A stretch of 64,000 bases of DNA, from positions 1 to 64,000 of the forward strand of contig NZ_AEUD01000006.1 of NCBI RefSeq assembly GCF_000192435.1, written 5' to 3'. Under the pieces are notes generated by a model. The model did no database searches. It saw only the letters and a list, made by a program, of their open reading frames with translations, and was not told the origin of the DNA. This document shows, piece by piece, positions 21,910 through 30,881 of this stretch. Made by a program: the position numbers and the translations under genes. Within the stretch, counting starts at the first letter, position 1; each line of letters opens with the position of its first letter. This DNA comes from Gordonia neofelifaecis NRRL B-59395. GTDB taxonomy: Bacteria; Actinomycetota; Actinomycetes; Mycobacteriales; Mycobacteriaceae.

Positions 21910-23126
21910 GCCTGGGTACTCCCCTGTCCATCAGACTGGTTCACGGCGGTCTCGATCGCTGCGGTGTCGATCGGCTGCGTCTGAGCATCGTCAGCCGCGG
22001 TGGCGAGAACGTCGGTCGGACGTTCGATCACCTGGGTGTCGGCCTTTGCCAGTGCGTCGTCCACAGCACCGGGCCGACCGAAATCGGTGTTGGCCAGCGC
22101 CACCAGGGTGGCGACGGACTCCGGCGCCTCGGCGGCGCGGGCGTCCTCTTCGGCGATCGAGGCGCGGATGGCGGCCTGCGCGTTCGCCGGGAGGGTCGGC
22201 AGCATCTCGAGCACGTTCGCGCGGTGACGGAGCGCGGCCTTGCGGACCGGCATGCCCGGATTGGGCTGCACCTGCGCGATGATCTCGGAGAAGTCGTCCT
22301 TGGTACCGCCGCCGGAGATGCCTGCGGCCTGCATCGCGGCCTCCGCTGCGGCGATCGCCTCGTCCTTCTCCTCGGACATGCCGATGGGACCGAAACGGTC
22401 ACCGGAGAGGAACTGCTTGACGACCGGCTGCTCGGAGGTGAGCAGCTGCTCACGGGGACCGAACATGACGAGTTCCTTGCGGAACAGCATGCCGATGTTG
22501 TCGGGAATGGTCCGGGCGATGTTGATGTTGTGCGTCACGATGAGGATCGTGGCGTCGATCTCGGCGTTGATGTCGATCAGCAGCTGCGAGATGTACGCGG
22601 TGCGAACGGGGTCGAGGCCCGAGTCCGGCTCGTCGCAGAGGATGATCTCGGGGTCCAGCACCAGGGCGCGGGCCAGGCCGGCGCGCTTGCGCATACCGCC
22701 GGAGATCTCGCCGGGCAGCTTGCCCTCGGCACCCGCCAGACCGACGAGTTCGACCTTCTCCATCACGATGCGACGGATCTCGTCTTCCTTCTTCTTCGTA
22801 TGCTCACGAAGCGGGAAGGCGATGTTGTCGTAGAGGGTCATCGAGCCGAACAGCGCGCCGTCCTGGAACAGGACGCCGAACAGCTTGCGGATCTCGTAGA
22901 GTTCCTTCGCCGAGCACTCGGTGATGTCCGTGCCGTCGATGACGACCGAGCCCTGCTCGGGATGCAGCAAGCCGATGAGGGTCTTCAGGAAGACCGACTT
23001 ACCGGTACCGGACGGACCCAGCAGAGCGTTGACCTCTCCGGCGGGCAGCGTCAGTGATACGTCTCGCCAGATGTTCTGTGAGCCGAACGACTTCGTAAGC
23101 CCCTCGACCTTGACCTCAACACCCAC
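21906..23126 (-). CDS. mceG: Mce transporter ATPase (MceG/Mkl type)
   Basis: 406 residues from GTG 23126, with GGAGGG 6-8 bp upstream. ABC ATPase with Walker A GPSGTGKS (37-44), signature EISGGMRKRAGLARAL and Walker B ILCDEPDSGLDP. The Met/Arg-rich signature matches the MlaF/MceG group. After the ATPase core (about 250 residues) comes an Ala/Asp-rich C-terminal extension of about 150 residues; MceG proteins of mycobacteria are also extended. It energises lipid import through YrbE and the Mce tunnel. In M. tuberculosis the orthologue mkl sits in this same rplL-rpoB interval but without mce genes next to it. Confidence 0.88.
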   Translation of the reverse strand: MGVEVKVEGLTKSFGSQNIWRDVSLTLPAGEVNALLGPSGTGKSVFLKTLIGLLHPEQGSVVIDGTDITECSAKELYEIRKLFGVLFQDGALFGSMTLYDNIAFPLREHTKKKEDEIRRIVMEKVELVGLAGAEGKLPGEISGGMRKRAGLARALVLDPEIILCDEPDSGLDPVRTAYISQLLIDINAEIDATILIVTHNINIARTIPDNIGMLFRKELVMFGPREQLLTSEQPVVKQFLSGDRFGPIGMSEEKDEAIAAAEAAMQAAGISGGGTKDDFSEIIAQVQPNPGMPVRKAALRHRANVLEMLPTLPANAQAAIRASIAEEDARAAEAPESVATLVALANTDFGRPGAVDDALAKADTQVIERPTDVLATAADDAQTQPIDTAAIETAVNQSDGQGSTQA

Positions 23127-23566
23127 AGTGTCCCTCCAGACCTTTCCTAAGTACCGCGTAGGAGGCCGCGAGGCGCCCCGCTCCCCCTACAGAGTTTCCG
23201 CCGCCACTGACCTGGGACGGCTGTGGCTGCGGTCACTCTAACGCACCAGAGGCTCAAGTCACACTTCGGAGACGGCGGTGAAGCCAGCCTCGCGGTACTT
23301 GTACCCGCTAGTAACATCTTGGTGGCCTGAGAATACCCAAAGAATGGGCGTGCTCCAAAGCGAACGGCGATCTACCGCGAGATACGCATCACACCAGCGA
23401 AAACGGGGTCTCATCGACCACTGGGACGACGCAGATGTGTCCTCGCCCCCGCCCCACCAAGATCTAGTCCTGGTCGCTTTTGTGCCGTTCCAGGGCCATG
23501 CACGCCCGTCTTCTGATCGAGCCGCCATCTCCGAACGGAACCCGTCGGGGTCCCGTTACGACGAAA
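23127..23566 (-). promoter_or_regulatory. Upstream region of the mce operon, no gene seen
   Basis: About 440 bp between the rplL terminator and mceG with no frame resembling a protein family. It should contain the mce promoter. A TAGAGT -10-like hexamer is present on the minus strand at about 23236-23241. GCGGTAC-TT-GTACCCGC (23292-23308) is a near-perfect palindrome with one bulged base and could be an operator; TGTTAC...GTACA on the minus strand overlaps it. No KstR box was seen here, unlike at 3209. An imperfect hairpin (ACGGAACCC/GGGTCCCGT) lies at about 23534-23556. Confidence 0.4.
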
Positions 23567-23596
23567 CGGGGCCCGCAGGTTTCCCTGCGAGCCCCG
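23567..23596 (-). terminator. rplJL terminator
   Basis: CGGGGC and CGCAGG arms pair with CCTGCG and GCCCCG around a TTTC loop with one C/A mismatch. It lies 44 bp beyond the rplL stop. Confidence 0.75.
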
Positions 23597-23640
23597 TCAC
23601 GGCTTCGCCTATGCGGCGAGCGAAGACGTCAAGCGTCAGA

Positions 23641-24030
23641 TCACTTGAGCGAGATCTTGGCGCCGGCCTCTTCGAGCTTGGCCTTGGCAGCCTCGGCGTC
23701 GTCCTTGCTGACCTTCTCCAGGAGAGCCTTCGGAGCACCCTCGACGAGATCCTTGGCCTCCTTCAGGCCCAGACCCGAGACGACCTCGCGGACGACCTTG
23801 ATGACCTGGATCTTCTTGTCGCCGGCCGACTCCAGGACGACGTCGAACTCGTCCTGCTCGGCAGCGGCCTCGGCACCACCGGCAGCCGGAGCACCGGCAG
23901 CGGCGACGGCGACCGGAGCGGCAGCGGTGACCTCGAAGACCTCTTCGAACTTCTTCACGAAATCGCTGAGCTCCAGCAGGGTCAGTTCCTTGAACTGCTC
24001 GATGAGCTCGTCAGCGGTGAGCTTCGCCAT
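23641..24030 (-). CDS. rplL: 50S ribosomal protein bL12 (L7/L12)
   Basis: 129 residues, normal length. Forms the flexible stalk of the large subunit that recruits translation factors. N-terminal dimerisation helices ([20 protein letters not shown]), Ala/Pro-rich hinge ([13 protein letters not shown]), and the C-terminal globular domain with [21 protein letters not shown] and the final [12 protein letters not shown]. It follows rplJ by 85 bp and is followed by a hairpin. Confidence 0.97.
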   Translation of the reverse strand: MAKLTADELIEQFKELTLLELSDFVKKFEEVFEVTAAAPVAVAAAGAPAAGGAEAAAEQDEFDVVLESAGDKKIQVIKVVREVVSGLGLKEAKDLVEGAPKALLEKVSKDDAEAAKAKLEEAGAKISLK

Positions 24031-24115
24031 GATGGCGTCCTTCCGTTAGATCCCCGCACGTGCGGGGGCGCCTGCATCGCAGGCTGGTTCATGGGGGTGG
24101 TGGAGCAACGGGGTG

Positions 24116-24646
24116 CTACGCGGCGTCGCCGGCAGCTTCCTGCTTCTCCTGCAGAGCCGCGGCGAGACGCGCGACCTGCGATGCGGGCTGGGTGAACAGC
24201 CCTGCGGCCTTTGCCAAGTTGCCCTTCATGGCGCCCGCCAGCTTTGCCAGCAGGACCTCGCGGGTCTCCAGGTCGGCGATCTGCTCGATCTCAGCCACGG
24301 ACAGCGCACGGCCGTCCATGAATCCGCCCTTGATGACCAGGTTCTTGTTGTCCTTGGCGAACGTCTTGATCGCCTTGGCAGCCACAACCGGCTCGCCTTC
24401 GATGAAAGCGATCGCGGTCGGACCGGTGAACAGGTCATCGAGACCCTCAAGGCCCGCCTCAGCAGCGGCGCGCTTGACGAGGGTGTTCTTGGCGACGGAG
24501 TAGGTAGCGCCTTCGCCGAGCGAGCGACGCAGCTGCTGGAGCTGCGGCACGGTGAGTCCGCGGTACTCCGTGATCACGGCAGCGGTCGAACCGTTGAACT
24601 GCTCAGCGATCTCTGCGACTGCAGAAACCTTGTCAGCCTTAGCCAT
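24116..24646 (-). CDS. rplJ: 50S ribosomal protein uL10
   Basis: 176 residues. Base of the L12 stalk. N-terminal RNA-binding region with [18 protein letters not shown] and NTLVKRAA, C-terminal helices that bind L12 dimers. ATG at 24646 has GAGAGGAGG upstream. The 100 nt before it contain two tidy hairpins, GTGCCCCGG/CCGGGGCAC (24676-24697) and ACCTC/GAGGT (24696-24711), which with the attenuator further upstream suggest autogenous control by the L10-L12 complex, as known for this operon. Confidence 0.97.
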   Translation of the reverse strand: MAKADKVSAVAEIAEQFNGSTAAVITEYRGLTVPQLQQLRRSLGEGATYSVAKNTLVKRAAAEAGLEGLDDLFTGPTAIAFIEGEPVVAAKAIKTFAKDNKNLVIKGGFMDGRALSVAEIEQIADLETREVLLAKLAGAMKGNLAKAAGLFTQPASQVARLAAALQEKQEAAGDAA

Positions 24647-24758
24647 ACTTCGCCTCCTCTCGTGTCACATTCGTCGTGCCCCGGACAGCCGGGGCACCTC
24701 TTTCCAGAGGTGTGTGATGGGAGGCGGGGCGCTCGACGATGCCGGTCCGCGAGAAACG

Positions 24759-24909
24759 AAAAACGCCCCGGGCAGGAAGCACGGGGCGCACAGCACGTGA
24801 CGCGAACATCACGCGATACAGTCTCACCACGTTCATCCTGCGTGGGCCGCCGACTCGCATCGGGCCTTCGATCGGAACACGTCCGACAACCAACGGTCTC
24901 TGGTTGAAC
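24759..24909 (-). promoter_or_regulatory. L10-leader-like RNA with attenuator hairpin
   Basis: On the minus strand, AACCAGAGACCGTTGGTT (about 24906-24889), then CGAAGGCCCGATGCG and CCCACGCAGGATGAACG resemble the conserved kink-turn and loop segments of the ribosomal L10 leader (Rfam L10_leader), where the L10-L12 complex binds. It is followed by a 7-bp stem CGCCCCG/CGGGGCG (24764-24788) and a run of five U (24759-24763), a textbook intrinsic terminator placed upstream of rplJ. No gene precedes it on this strand, so it acts on the rplJ transcript itself. Identification is by eye. Confidence 0.7.
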
Positions 24910-24956
24910 TGACGCAGCGAGCCGCGCTCACTGCACCGGCTAATAGGCTAGCGGCC

Positions 24957-26132
24957 ATGACGGCCGAAACCAAATCCGCACAGGATCGCGCTCGGGCGGC
25001 TCAGGACGCCATCGCGGCGCGACATCTGCGCCCTCTCTTCGGCTGGGTTCCGGGCACACTGCTCGGTGGCGTCGCGTGGCCGCCGGTGGGGCGGCCCCTG
25101 TCGAGGGCCGCGATCACCTCGTCCTGGAACCTCTGGTGGCAGGCGCACCTCGTCGACCTGCTGGTGGACGGCTACATCCACCGGTTCGACGACCACTGCG
25201 GCATCGCCGCCGGCCGACTGATGCGCGGCATCTGGATCCGCAACGGCTTCCGCTGGACGAATCAGTACTACGACGACATGGCCTGGCTCGGGCTGGCCGC
25301 AGAACGGGTGTCGCGCCACGTTCCGCGGGAGAACACCGCGGACTTCTCCGGGACGGCGGCCCGACTGTCGAGCGTCATGGTCGACGCGTGGCGGCCGCGG
25401 CTCGGCGGTGGGATCCCGTGGCGGACCACCGACACCTTCTTCAACGCCCCGGCCAACGGCCCCGCCGCGATCCTCCTCGCCCGAACCGGCCGCCACGACC
25501 GCAGCGTCGCGATGGCCGACTGGATGGACGCCTCGCTGCGACTCCCCTCGGGACTGATCGCCGACGGGGTGTGGCACCGGCCCAACGGTGACCTGGAGCT
25601 CGACTCGGCGACCTTCACCTACTGCCAGGGCGTCGCGCTCGGTGCTGAGGTGGAGGCCTACCGTCTCACCGGCGCGGACGTCCACCTGGACCGGATCGAC
25701 GCCCTGCTGCGCGCCGTCGCCGCACGGATGACGGTCGACGGCGTCATTCGCGGCGCGGGCGGCGGCGACGGCGGGCTCTTCGCGGGCATTCTCGCGCGAT
25801 ACCTGGCGTTCACGGCGACTGATCTGCCCCCGCGCGCCGACGACCTGCGCGCCCGCGCGGGTCGACTCGTCCTCGACAGCGCCGACGCCGCCTGGGCCAA
25901 CCGGGCCCTCGACGCCGACGGCCGGCCGGTGTTCGGCCCCGACTGGCACAGGCCTGCCGCACTGCCGGACGGCTCGGGGTCGGCGGCCCGCAAGATCGGC
26001 GGTGCGGTCGCGGCGTCGAGCGTTCCCGAACGCGACCTGTCGGTCCAGATCTCGGCGGGGATCCTGCTCGAATCAGCAGTTTCGGTCACGATCGGGTCAA
26101 GCGAGCACACCGGTTCGGCAACCCCGGATTAA
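24957..26132 (+). CDS. Glycoside hydrolase family 76-like protein (alpha-1,6-mannanase type)
   Basis: 391 residues. The (alpha/alpha)6-barrel pattern is suggested by regularly spaced aromatic helices, and YYDDMAW at 104-110 is the hallmark adjacent Asp pair of GH76 (Asp106-Asp107, nucleophile and acid/base). Other family-like blocks are WWQAHLVDLLVDGY near the N-terminus and NGPAAILLAR. GH76 enzymes cleave alpha-1,6-mannan; in mycolic-acid bacteria a likely substrate is the mannan core of lipomannan, which is inference. No signal peptide, so a cytoplasmic role or unusual export must be assumed. ATG at 24957, divergent from rplJ. Confidence 0.72.
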   Translation: MTAETKSAQDRARAAQDAIAARHLRPLFGWVPGTLLGGVAWPPVGRPLSRAAITSSWNLWWQAHLVDLLVDGYIHRFDDHCGIAAGRLMRGIWIRNGFRWTNQYYDDMAWLGLAAERVSRHVPRENTADFSGTAARLSSVMVDAWRPRLGGGIPWRTTDTFFNAPANGPAAILLARTGRHDRSVAMADWMDASLRLPSGLIADGVWHRPNGDLELDSATFTYCQGVALGAEVEAYRLTGADVHLDRIDALLRAVAARMTVDGVIRGAGGGDGGLFAGILARYLAFTATDLPPRADDLRARAGRLVLDSADAAWANRALDADGRPVFGPDWHRPAALPDGSGSAARKIGGAVAASSVPERDLSVQISAGILLESAVSVTIGSSEHTGSATPD

Positions 26133-26245
26133 CGATCTGGCTCCGCATCGTTTTAGATTAGGGAGACGCCCGCGTGACTCACGCCACAACTCGATGATCC
26201 GGGCCGACACCTGTCCGCACTGCGACTGCAAAGGGGGGACCCGGA

Positions 26246-28306
26246 ATGACGCTGCAGTACGACGTGAACCGTTACGACGCACAGGGCGGATTCGCAGTCC
26301 CGCAGGAACGCCCGGCCCTGGCTCCGGCACCCGATTACCGCGACGCGGCCGGCGGCGTCGCCGGTCTCGAATGGCGACAGGCCGTCGACGGCCCGAAGCC
26401 CTATCCGCGTGTGCACATCGATCGCAGCATCCGCATCACGATGAGCGACGGCGTACGCCTGCGGGCCACCGTCGTCCGCCCGGCCAACCGCTTCGGGCAG
26501 CCTGTCCGGACCCCGCTGCCCGCGATCCTCAATATGAATCCGTACAACCGCGCGGTGCTCGACGGCCTCGATCACGCGCTGCACGCCCCGGTGATCGGCA
26601 AAACGGTGCAGACCGCCAGCGGCACGATGATCGCCGACGAGGGACCGCTGGCCGGCGCCACGCGCATCACCCGCACCTTCGCCAAGGGGCTGTGGGACGT
26701 CTTCGGAATCAACCGCAATCTGGTCCGCGCGGGTTACGTCCAGGTGCTCGTCGACGTCCGCGGCACCGGCACGTCGCACGGCAAGTGGGAGATCCTCGGC
26801 TCCCGTGAGCAGCAGGACAGCCTCGAGGTCATCGACTGGATCACCGAACAGGACTGGTACGCCGACGGCGTGGGGATGACCGGATGGTCGTACTCCGCGA
26901 TCAATTCGCTGCAGGCCGCCGGACATCGCCCGGATGCGCTCAAGGCCGTCTTCGCCGTCGAAGGCAGCGAGGACGTGGTCCGCGACATCTACATCACCGG
27001 CGGTATGCCCTCTGCGTTCATCCCGCTCTGGCTGGCACTGGTGAACGGGCTCAAGTGGCTGCCCAATCCGGCGACCGCCGTCGCCGATGTACTGCGCGGC
27101 GACGCCTACCGCTGGCTGTCGTCACGGGTGAAGTCGCCCGCCACCGAGATGCCGTCGCTGATGTGGGGATTCCTCACCGCGCGCGACGACCGCATCTTCG
27201 ACGACCCCTACTTCGCCGAGCGCGATCCGCAGATCGAGAACATCAGCTGTCCGACGTTCACCGTCGGCGGGTGGCACGATCTCTTCGGCCGCAGCGCCAC
27301 CCGCGTGTACTCGAAGCTGCAGATGGCCCCGGGCCGCAAGCAGGCGCTGATCGCCGACGGCTACCACATCGATCCCGGATTCGGACACGAGCGCCCCTAC
27401 GCGCCGCCGCGCCTGGACGTGCTCCAGCGCGCCTGGTTCGACCGCTGGCTCAAGGGTGTCGAGAACGGCGTCGACGCGTACGGGCCGGTCACCCTGGAAC
27501 AGCAGGGCGGCGGATGGTCGTGCGGCCCGTCGTTCCCCCGGCAGGAGGTGGCGCCGCGCCGCCTGTTCCTGACCGAGGAGCCCACCGGCACCGCGATGCA
27601 CGCACAGCACGACGGAAGCCTGCGCTCGTCGCCCGCCTCCCGGAGGCGATCGCTCCGGATCCGCCCCAGCCTGCGCGGCTTCGCCTCCCGCGACGTCTCG
27701 CAGGTCACCGCCGGTGCGACGATCGTCCTCGGCGACAAGTTCTCCACCGACTCCCGTTTCCAGGAGGAGGCCGGGCTGTCGTTCACCAGCGAGCCGGTGG
27801 CGCGCCCGACGCAGATCTCCGGTGAGATGAATCTGCGGCTCAACGTCTCGACCACCGCTCACGAGGGCATCTGGGCGGTGACCGTCAACGACGTCGCACC
27901 GGACGGCACCTCGACGACCCTCACGAACGGCGCCCTCACGGCGTCGAACCGTGCTCTCGATCCGTCGCGTTCCACATACACCGACGACGGCGTGCTGCTC
28001 GACGCGTATCACTACCTCACTCGGGACCGCAGACTTCCGGTGCCCGCCGACGAGCCCGTCCGCATCGACGTCGACATGGTCCCGACCGACGCCGTCCTGG
28101 CTCCCGGTCACCGGCTGCGCGTCGACGTCTACGCCGCCAGCCTCCCCCGCTACCTGACGATCGTCCCCGATCTGATCAAGGCGCGCGGCCGTCGCCAGCA
28201 GCTCGTCCTCGATCCCGCGAAGCCGAGCTACCTGACGTTCCAGACGGACGGCGAACTCGGTGCGGCCCCGGTTCCGATCGTCACCGCGACCGCGCAGCAG
28301 GGCTAG
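26246..28306 (+). CDS. CocE/NonD family serine hydrolase (X-Pro dipeptidyl-peptidase-like)
   Basis: 686 residues. The alpha/beta-hydrolase domain begins with IRITMSDGVRLRATVVRPA, has the oxyanion Tyr region MNPYNR, the DVRGTGTSHG motif, and the nucleophile elbow GWSYSA with Ser215. The catalytic Asp is likely in GGWHDLFG and the His in YHIDPGFGHE. The C-terminal 200 residues form the jelly-roll domain typical of the family (PTQISGEMNLRL, LAPGHRLRVDV). Family members hydrolyse esters, acylated antibiotics or X-Pro peptides; the substrate is unknown. ATG 26246 follows an AAGGGGGG site. TAGATT at 26154-26159 is a plausible -10 hexamer. Confidence 0.85.
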   Translation: MTLQYDVNRYDAQGGFAVPQERPALAPAPDYRDAAGGVAGLEWRQAVDGPKPYPRVHIDRSIRITMSDGVRLRATVVRPANRFGQPVRTPLPAILNMNPYNRAVLDGLDHALHAPVIGKTVQTASGTMIADEGPLAGATRITRTFAKGLWDVFGINRNLVRAGYVQVLVDVRGTGTSHGKWEILGSREQQDSLEVIDWITEQDWYADGVGMTGWSYSAINSLQAAGHRPDALKAVFAVEGSEDVVRDIYITGGMPSAFIPLWLALVNGLKWLPNPATAVADVLRGDAYRWLSSRVKSPATEMPSLMWGFLTARDDRIFDDPYFAERDPQIENISCPTFTVGGWHDLFGRSATRVYSKLQMAPGRKQALIADGYHIDPGFGHERPYAPPRLDVLQRAWFDRWLKGVENGVDAYGPVTLEQQGGGWSCGPSFPRQEVAPRRLFLTEEPTGTAMHAQHDGSLRSSPASRRRSLRIRPSLRGFASRDVSQVTAGATIVLGDKFSTDSRFQEEAGLSFTSEPVARPTQISGEMNLRLNVSTTAHEGIWAVTVNDVAPDGTSTTLTNGALTASNRALDPSRSTYTDDGVLLDAYHYLTRDRRLPVPADEPVRIDVDMVPTDAVLAPGHRLRVDVYAASLPRYLTIVPDLIKARGRRQQLVLDPAKPSYLTFQTDGELGAAPVPIVTATAQQG

Positions 28307-28321
28307 CCCGCCACGCCTGGT

Positions 28322-28816
28322 CTAGCCCTCGGAGAGCCCGCTGTCGGCGAAGATCACCCGGTAGACCAGCGCGACCTCCGGTCCCAGAACCAGGTCGACG
28401 AGATCGATGAGGGTCCCCACGAACACCGGCCCGTGCGCCGGGTCGGCCGCGTCGTCCAGGTGGTGCGCCAGTTCGTGGAGAACGACGAGTTCCCGCAGCG
28501 CCCAGCGACCTTCGGTCCGTTCCGGCACCGCGATCGTCGCGGTCGCCCGCTCGTAGTGCGCCGCACGCTGACCGCGCCGCGGTCGGACCGCCACCGGCGT
28601 CGTCGCACGATCGAATCGGCCGATGACCGGCCGCAGGGACATCACCCGGTTCAGGTAGTTCTCGACGTCAGTCACGCCGGTGAAGCGCGCCTCGGCGGGA
28701 ACCGTCAGCTGGGTGCCCGCGATCTGCACGGTGTGCGCGCCACCCGCCCTGTCGAGTAGTCGGTGCACCAGCCGTTCGGCCTCGTAGACGCGGCTCCGGT
28801 CGCTGTCTCGACTCAC
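28322..28816 (-). CDS. TIGR04338-type putative metallohydrolase
   Basis: 164 residues from GTG 28816. HELAHH (114-119) is a gluzincin-like HExxH zinc motif, followed by DDAADPAHGPVFVGTLIDLVDLVLG, which fits the small actinobacterial TIGR04338 family. The N-terminal part has VYEAERLVHRLLDRAG. The start overlaps the stop of the upstream DUF2786 gene as GTGA, so the two are coupled; an in-frame extension to 28942 lies inside that gene and is rejected. The function is not known. Confidence 0.72.
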   Translation of the reverse strand: MSRDSDRSRVYEAERLVHRLLDRAGGAHTVQIAGTQLTVPAEARFTGVTDVENYLNRVMSLRPVIGRFDRATTPVAVRPRRGQRAAHYERATATIAVPERTEGRWALRELVVLHELAHHLDDAADPAHGPVFVGTLIDLVDLVLGPEVALVYRVIFADSGLSEG

Positions 28817-29634
28817 GACTCCAGCGCGCCCCGCGCGGCTCCGAACTCCCGATCGGCACCGATCCGGGCGCGCCGTCCGGCGCGGTCGCCCGCCTGTCGT
28901 GCGGCCGACGAGTAGCCCGCGGTCGCACTGCTCGATCGCCACGTACCGCGCGCCTTCGACTCCGCCTTGTAGAAGTCCCGGATCTCGAGTTCCTTATCGC
29001 GCAGCGCGAGCGCGGTGGACTCCGAACGCCTGACCTCGGCGCCGACCGCCTCGGCACGCTCGGCGTCACGCGCGTCGGAAAGCCTGGCTCCGATCCGGCT
29101 CGCGAACGCCGACTGGAAGTTGAGCCGAGCAGTGATCGGCGACAGGGCCTTCTCCTCCACCACTCGATAGCGACGCCTGCCCGCAGTCTTGGTGACCACC
29201 TGGCGCGCCGTCTCGCCCTGGTAGGCACGCGACTTCAAGTACGCGTCGCTCGCCGCGACCATCTGCACCACCAGCGAGGTGTAGAGCGCCTCGCACGCAT
29301 CGATGTCGGTCTCGAATCCGTACGCGATCACGAACGTCGAATTCGAAGCCACGTCGCACGTGAGATCGTTGGCGTGCGCGATCTGAACGAACAGCTGCAC
29401 ATAAGTCCGCAGCCCGCGCCGGCCCGCCTGCCCGATCTCGATCTTGCGCGTGATGGGCGACGCCGCACGACGCGCCGCCGGATCGTGCGCCCGCGCCAGC
29501 GCCAGGTCGATCGACGCCGCCGTCGCCAACCGCTGGGCCGCAGCCATGAACGCCTCGGCCTCGTGCTCGTTGTCAGTCCCCTCGGCCTGCCGGAGCAGAC
29601 CGCCGATGCGGGTCAGCAGCTTGTCATCGCGCAT
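28813..29634 (-). CDS. DUF2786 domain protein
   Basis: 273 residues. The N-terminal DUF2786 segment is seen in LLTRIGGLLRQAEGTDNEHEAEAFMAAAQRLATAASIDLALA (about 6-47). The middle is conserved-looking (VQLFVQIAHANDLTCD, VQMVAASDAYLKS) and the C-terminus is Arg/Ala-rich. Members are often found in phage-linked or nuclease neighbourhoods but have no agreed role. It is coupled by a 4-bp overlap to the HExxH protein downstream, and this arrangement suggests the two act together. ATG at 29634. Confidence 0.75.
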   Translation of the reverse strand: MRDDKLLTRIGGLLRQAEGTDNEHEAEAFMAAAQRLATAASIDLALARAHDPAARRAASPITRKIEIGQAGRRGLRTYVQLFVQIAHANDLTCDVASNSTFVIAYGFETDIDACEALYTSLVVQMVAASDAYLKSRAYQGETARQVVTKTAGRRRYRVVEEKALSPITARLNFQSAFASRIGARLSDARDAERAEAVGAEVRRSESTALALRDKELEIRDFYKAESKARGTWRSSSATAGYSSAARQAGDRAGRRARIGADREFGAARGALES

Positions 29635-29701
29635 GGACCCAGACTAACGACGGCCTCGGACACCGCCGAATCCCTCATCCACAGGCTCCGGCACCCGGGC
29701 G

Positions 29702-29923
29702 TCAGCCGTCGACCACCGCCGTCGAACCGGCGGCTTCGCGGCGGACGAATCCGATCGCCCGCTGCAGGTCCTGCGACACGTCCTCGGCGCTACCCAGCGA
29801 CATCGACGTCCGGTGCGTGGTCAGGATCTGCCAGGAACTGGTGTCGACCTCGACGTATTGGCCGAAGTACGCGTGACCTTGCGCGCTGTCGAAGCGGTCG
29901 GGCTCGATTGTGGGGATGATCAT
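29702..29923 (-). CDS. Small hypothetical protein
   Basis: 73 residues from ATG 29923 (a GTG at 29929 is an alternative). Sequence MIIPTIEPDRFDSAQGHAYFG, then QYVEVDTSSWQILTTHRTSM. No family recognised, no signal or membrane segment. Codon use looks like that of its neighbours (GC-rich third positions), which is why I keep it. It lies between the DUF2786 gene and the rplA terminator. Confidence 0.5.
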   Translation of the reverse strand: MIIPTIEPDRFDSAQGHAYFGQYVEVDTSSWQILTTHRTSMSLGSAEDVSQDLQRAIGFVRREAAGSTAVVDG

Positions 29924-30025
29924 GGGCACGGCTCAGCGCCTTTCGATTCCGTGGTCCACCGGGGAGGGCAGGTGTCTTAATGGGTAGATCGATCCTAAGG
30001 CCCGGATTCGACCGAGTCCAGAAAA

Positions 30026-30061
30026 AGAGCGCCTCCCGTCGAAGTCGACGGGAGGCGCTCT
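30026..30061 (-). terminator. rplKA terminator
   Basis: A perfect 16-bp stem (AGAGCGCCTCCCGTCG and complement) with a 4-nt loop is followed on the minus strand by CTTTTTC. It is the clearest intrinsic terminator in the window, 24 bp after rplA. Confidence 0.93.
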
Positions 30062-30085
30062 ATGAGAATCTTCTCGCTGCGGCGA

Positions 30086-30796
30086 TCAGGCCTCTTCGGT
30101 GAAGTTCCGCGTCACGGCGGGGTCCACCTGGATGCCCGGACCGGTGTTGGTCGAGACGGTGACCTTCTTCAGGTAGCGGCCCTTGGCTGCCGACGGCTTC
30201 GCGCGCATGATCTCGTCGTACGCGGCGCCGTAGTTCTCGGCCAGCTTGGCGGCGTCGAACGACGCCTTGCCGATCACGAAGTGCAGGTTGGCGGCCTTAT
30301 CGACACGGAAGCTGATCTTGCCGCCCTTGATGTCGTTGATCGCCTTGGTCACGTCGGTGGTGACCGTACCGGTCTTCGGGTTCGGCATCAGGCCGCGCGG
30401 GCCCAGGACACGCGCGATGCGGCCGACCTTGGCCATCTGGTCCGGGGTGGCGATCGCGGCGTCGAAGTCCAGCCAGCCGCCCTGGATCTTCTCGATCAGG
30501 TCCTCGGCGCCGACCTCGTCGGCACCGGCTGCAGCGGCCTCGGTCGCCTTGTCGCCCGCAGCGAAGACGATGACGCGGGCGGTCTTACCGGTGCCGTTCG
30601 GCAGGTTGACGGTGCCGCGGACCATCTGGTCAGCCTTGCGGGGATCGACGCCGAGTCGCACTGCGACCTCGACGGTGGCGTCGGTGTTCTTCGAAGAGGT
30701 CTCCTTCGCAAGCGTCACAGCCTCCAGCGGGCTGTACAACTTGTCGCGGTCGATCTTCTCAGCGGCGGCCTGGTAGGCCTTGCTCTTCTTGCTCAT
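30086..30796 (-). CDS. rplA: 50S ribosomal protein uL1
   Basis: 236 residues. L1 stalk protein. Contains the L1 signature region ([55 protein letters not shown]). ATG at 30796, 85 bp after rplK, in the secE-nusG-rplK-rplA cluster. Followed by a strong terminator. Confidence 0.97.
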   Translation of the reverse strand: MSKKSKAYQAAAEKIDRDKLYSPLEAVTLAKETSSKNTDATVEVAVRLGVDPRKADQMVRGTVNLPNGTGKTARVIVFAAGDKATEAAAAGADEVGAEDLIEKIQGGWLDFDAAIATPDQMAKVGRIARVLGPRGLMPNPKTGTVTTDVTKAINDIKGGKISFRVDKAANLHFVIGKASFDAAKLAENYGAAYDEIMRAKPSAAKGRYLKKVTVSTNTGPGIQVDPAVTRNFTEEA

Positions 30797-30881
30797 GTGC
30801 TCTGTTCCTTCTCCCCGCTGCGAGAGCGGGAGTTAGTGGTTAGTGGGCCGAGCGCGGCCCTCCCACGGAGTGTTTTGTCGG

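Noticed and set aside
23127-23566. An 89-codon minus-strand frame upstream of the mce operon
   Set aside because: The translation (MAARSEDGRAWPWNG...) has no family pattern and its codon use does not match neighbouring genes; the stretch is better read as a promoter region.
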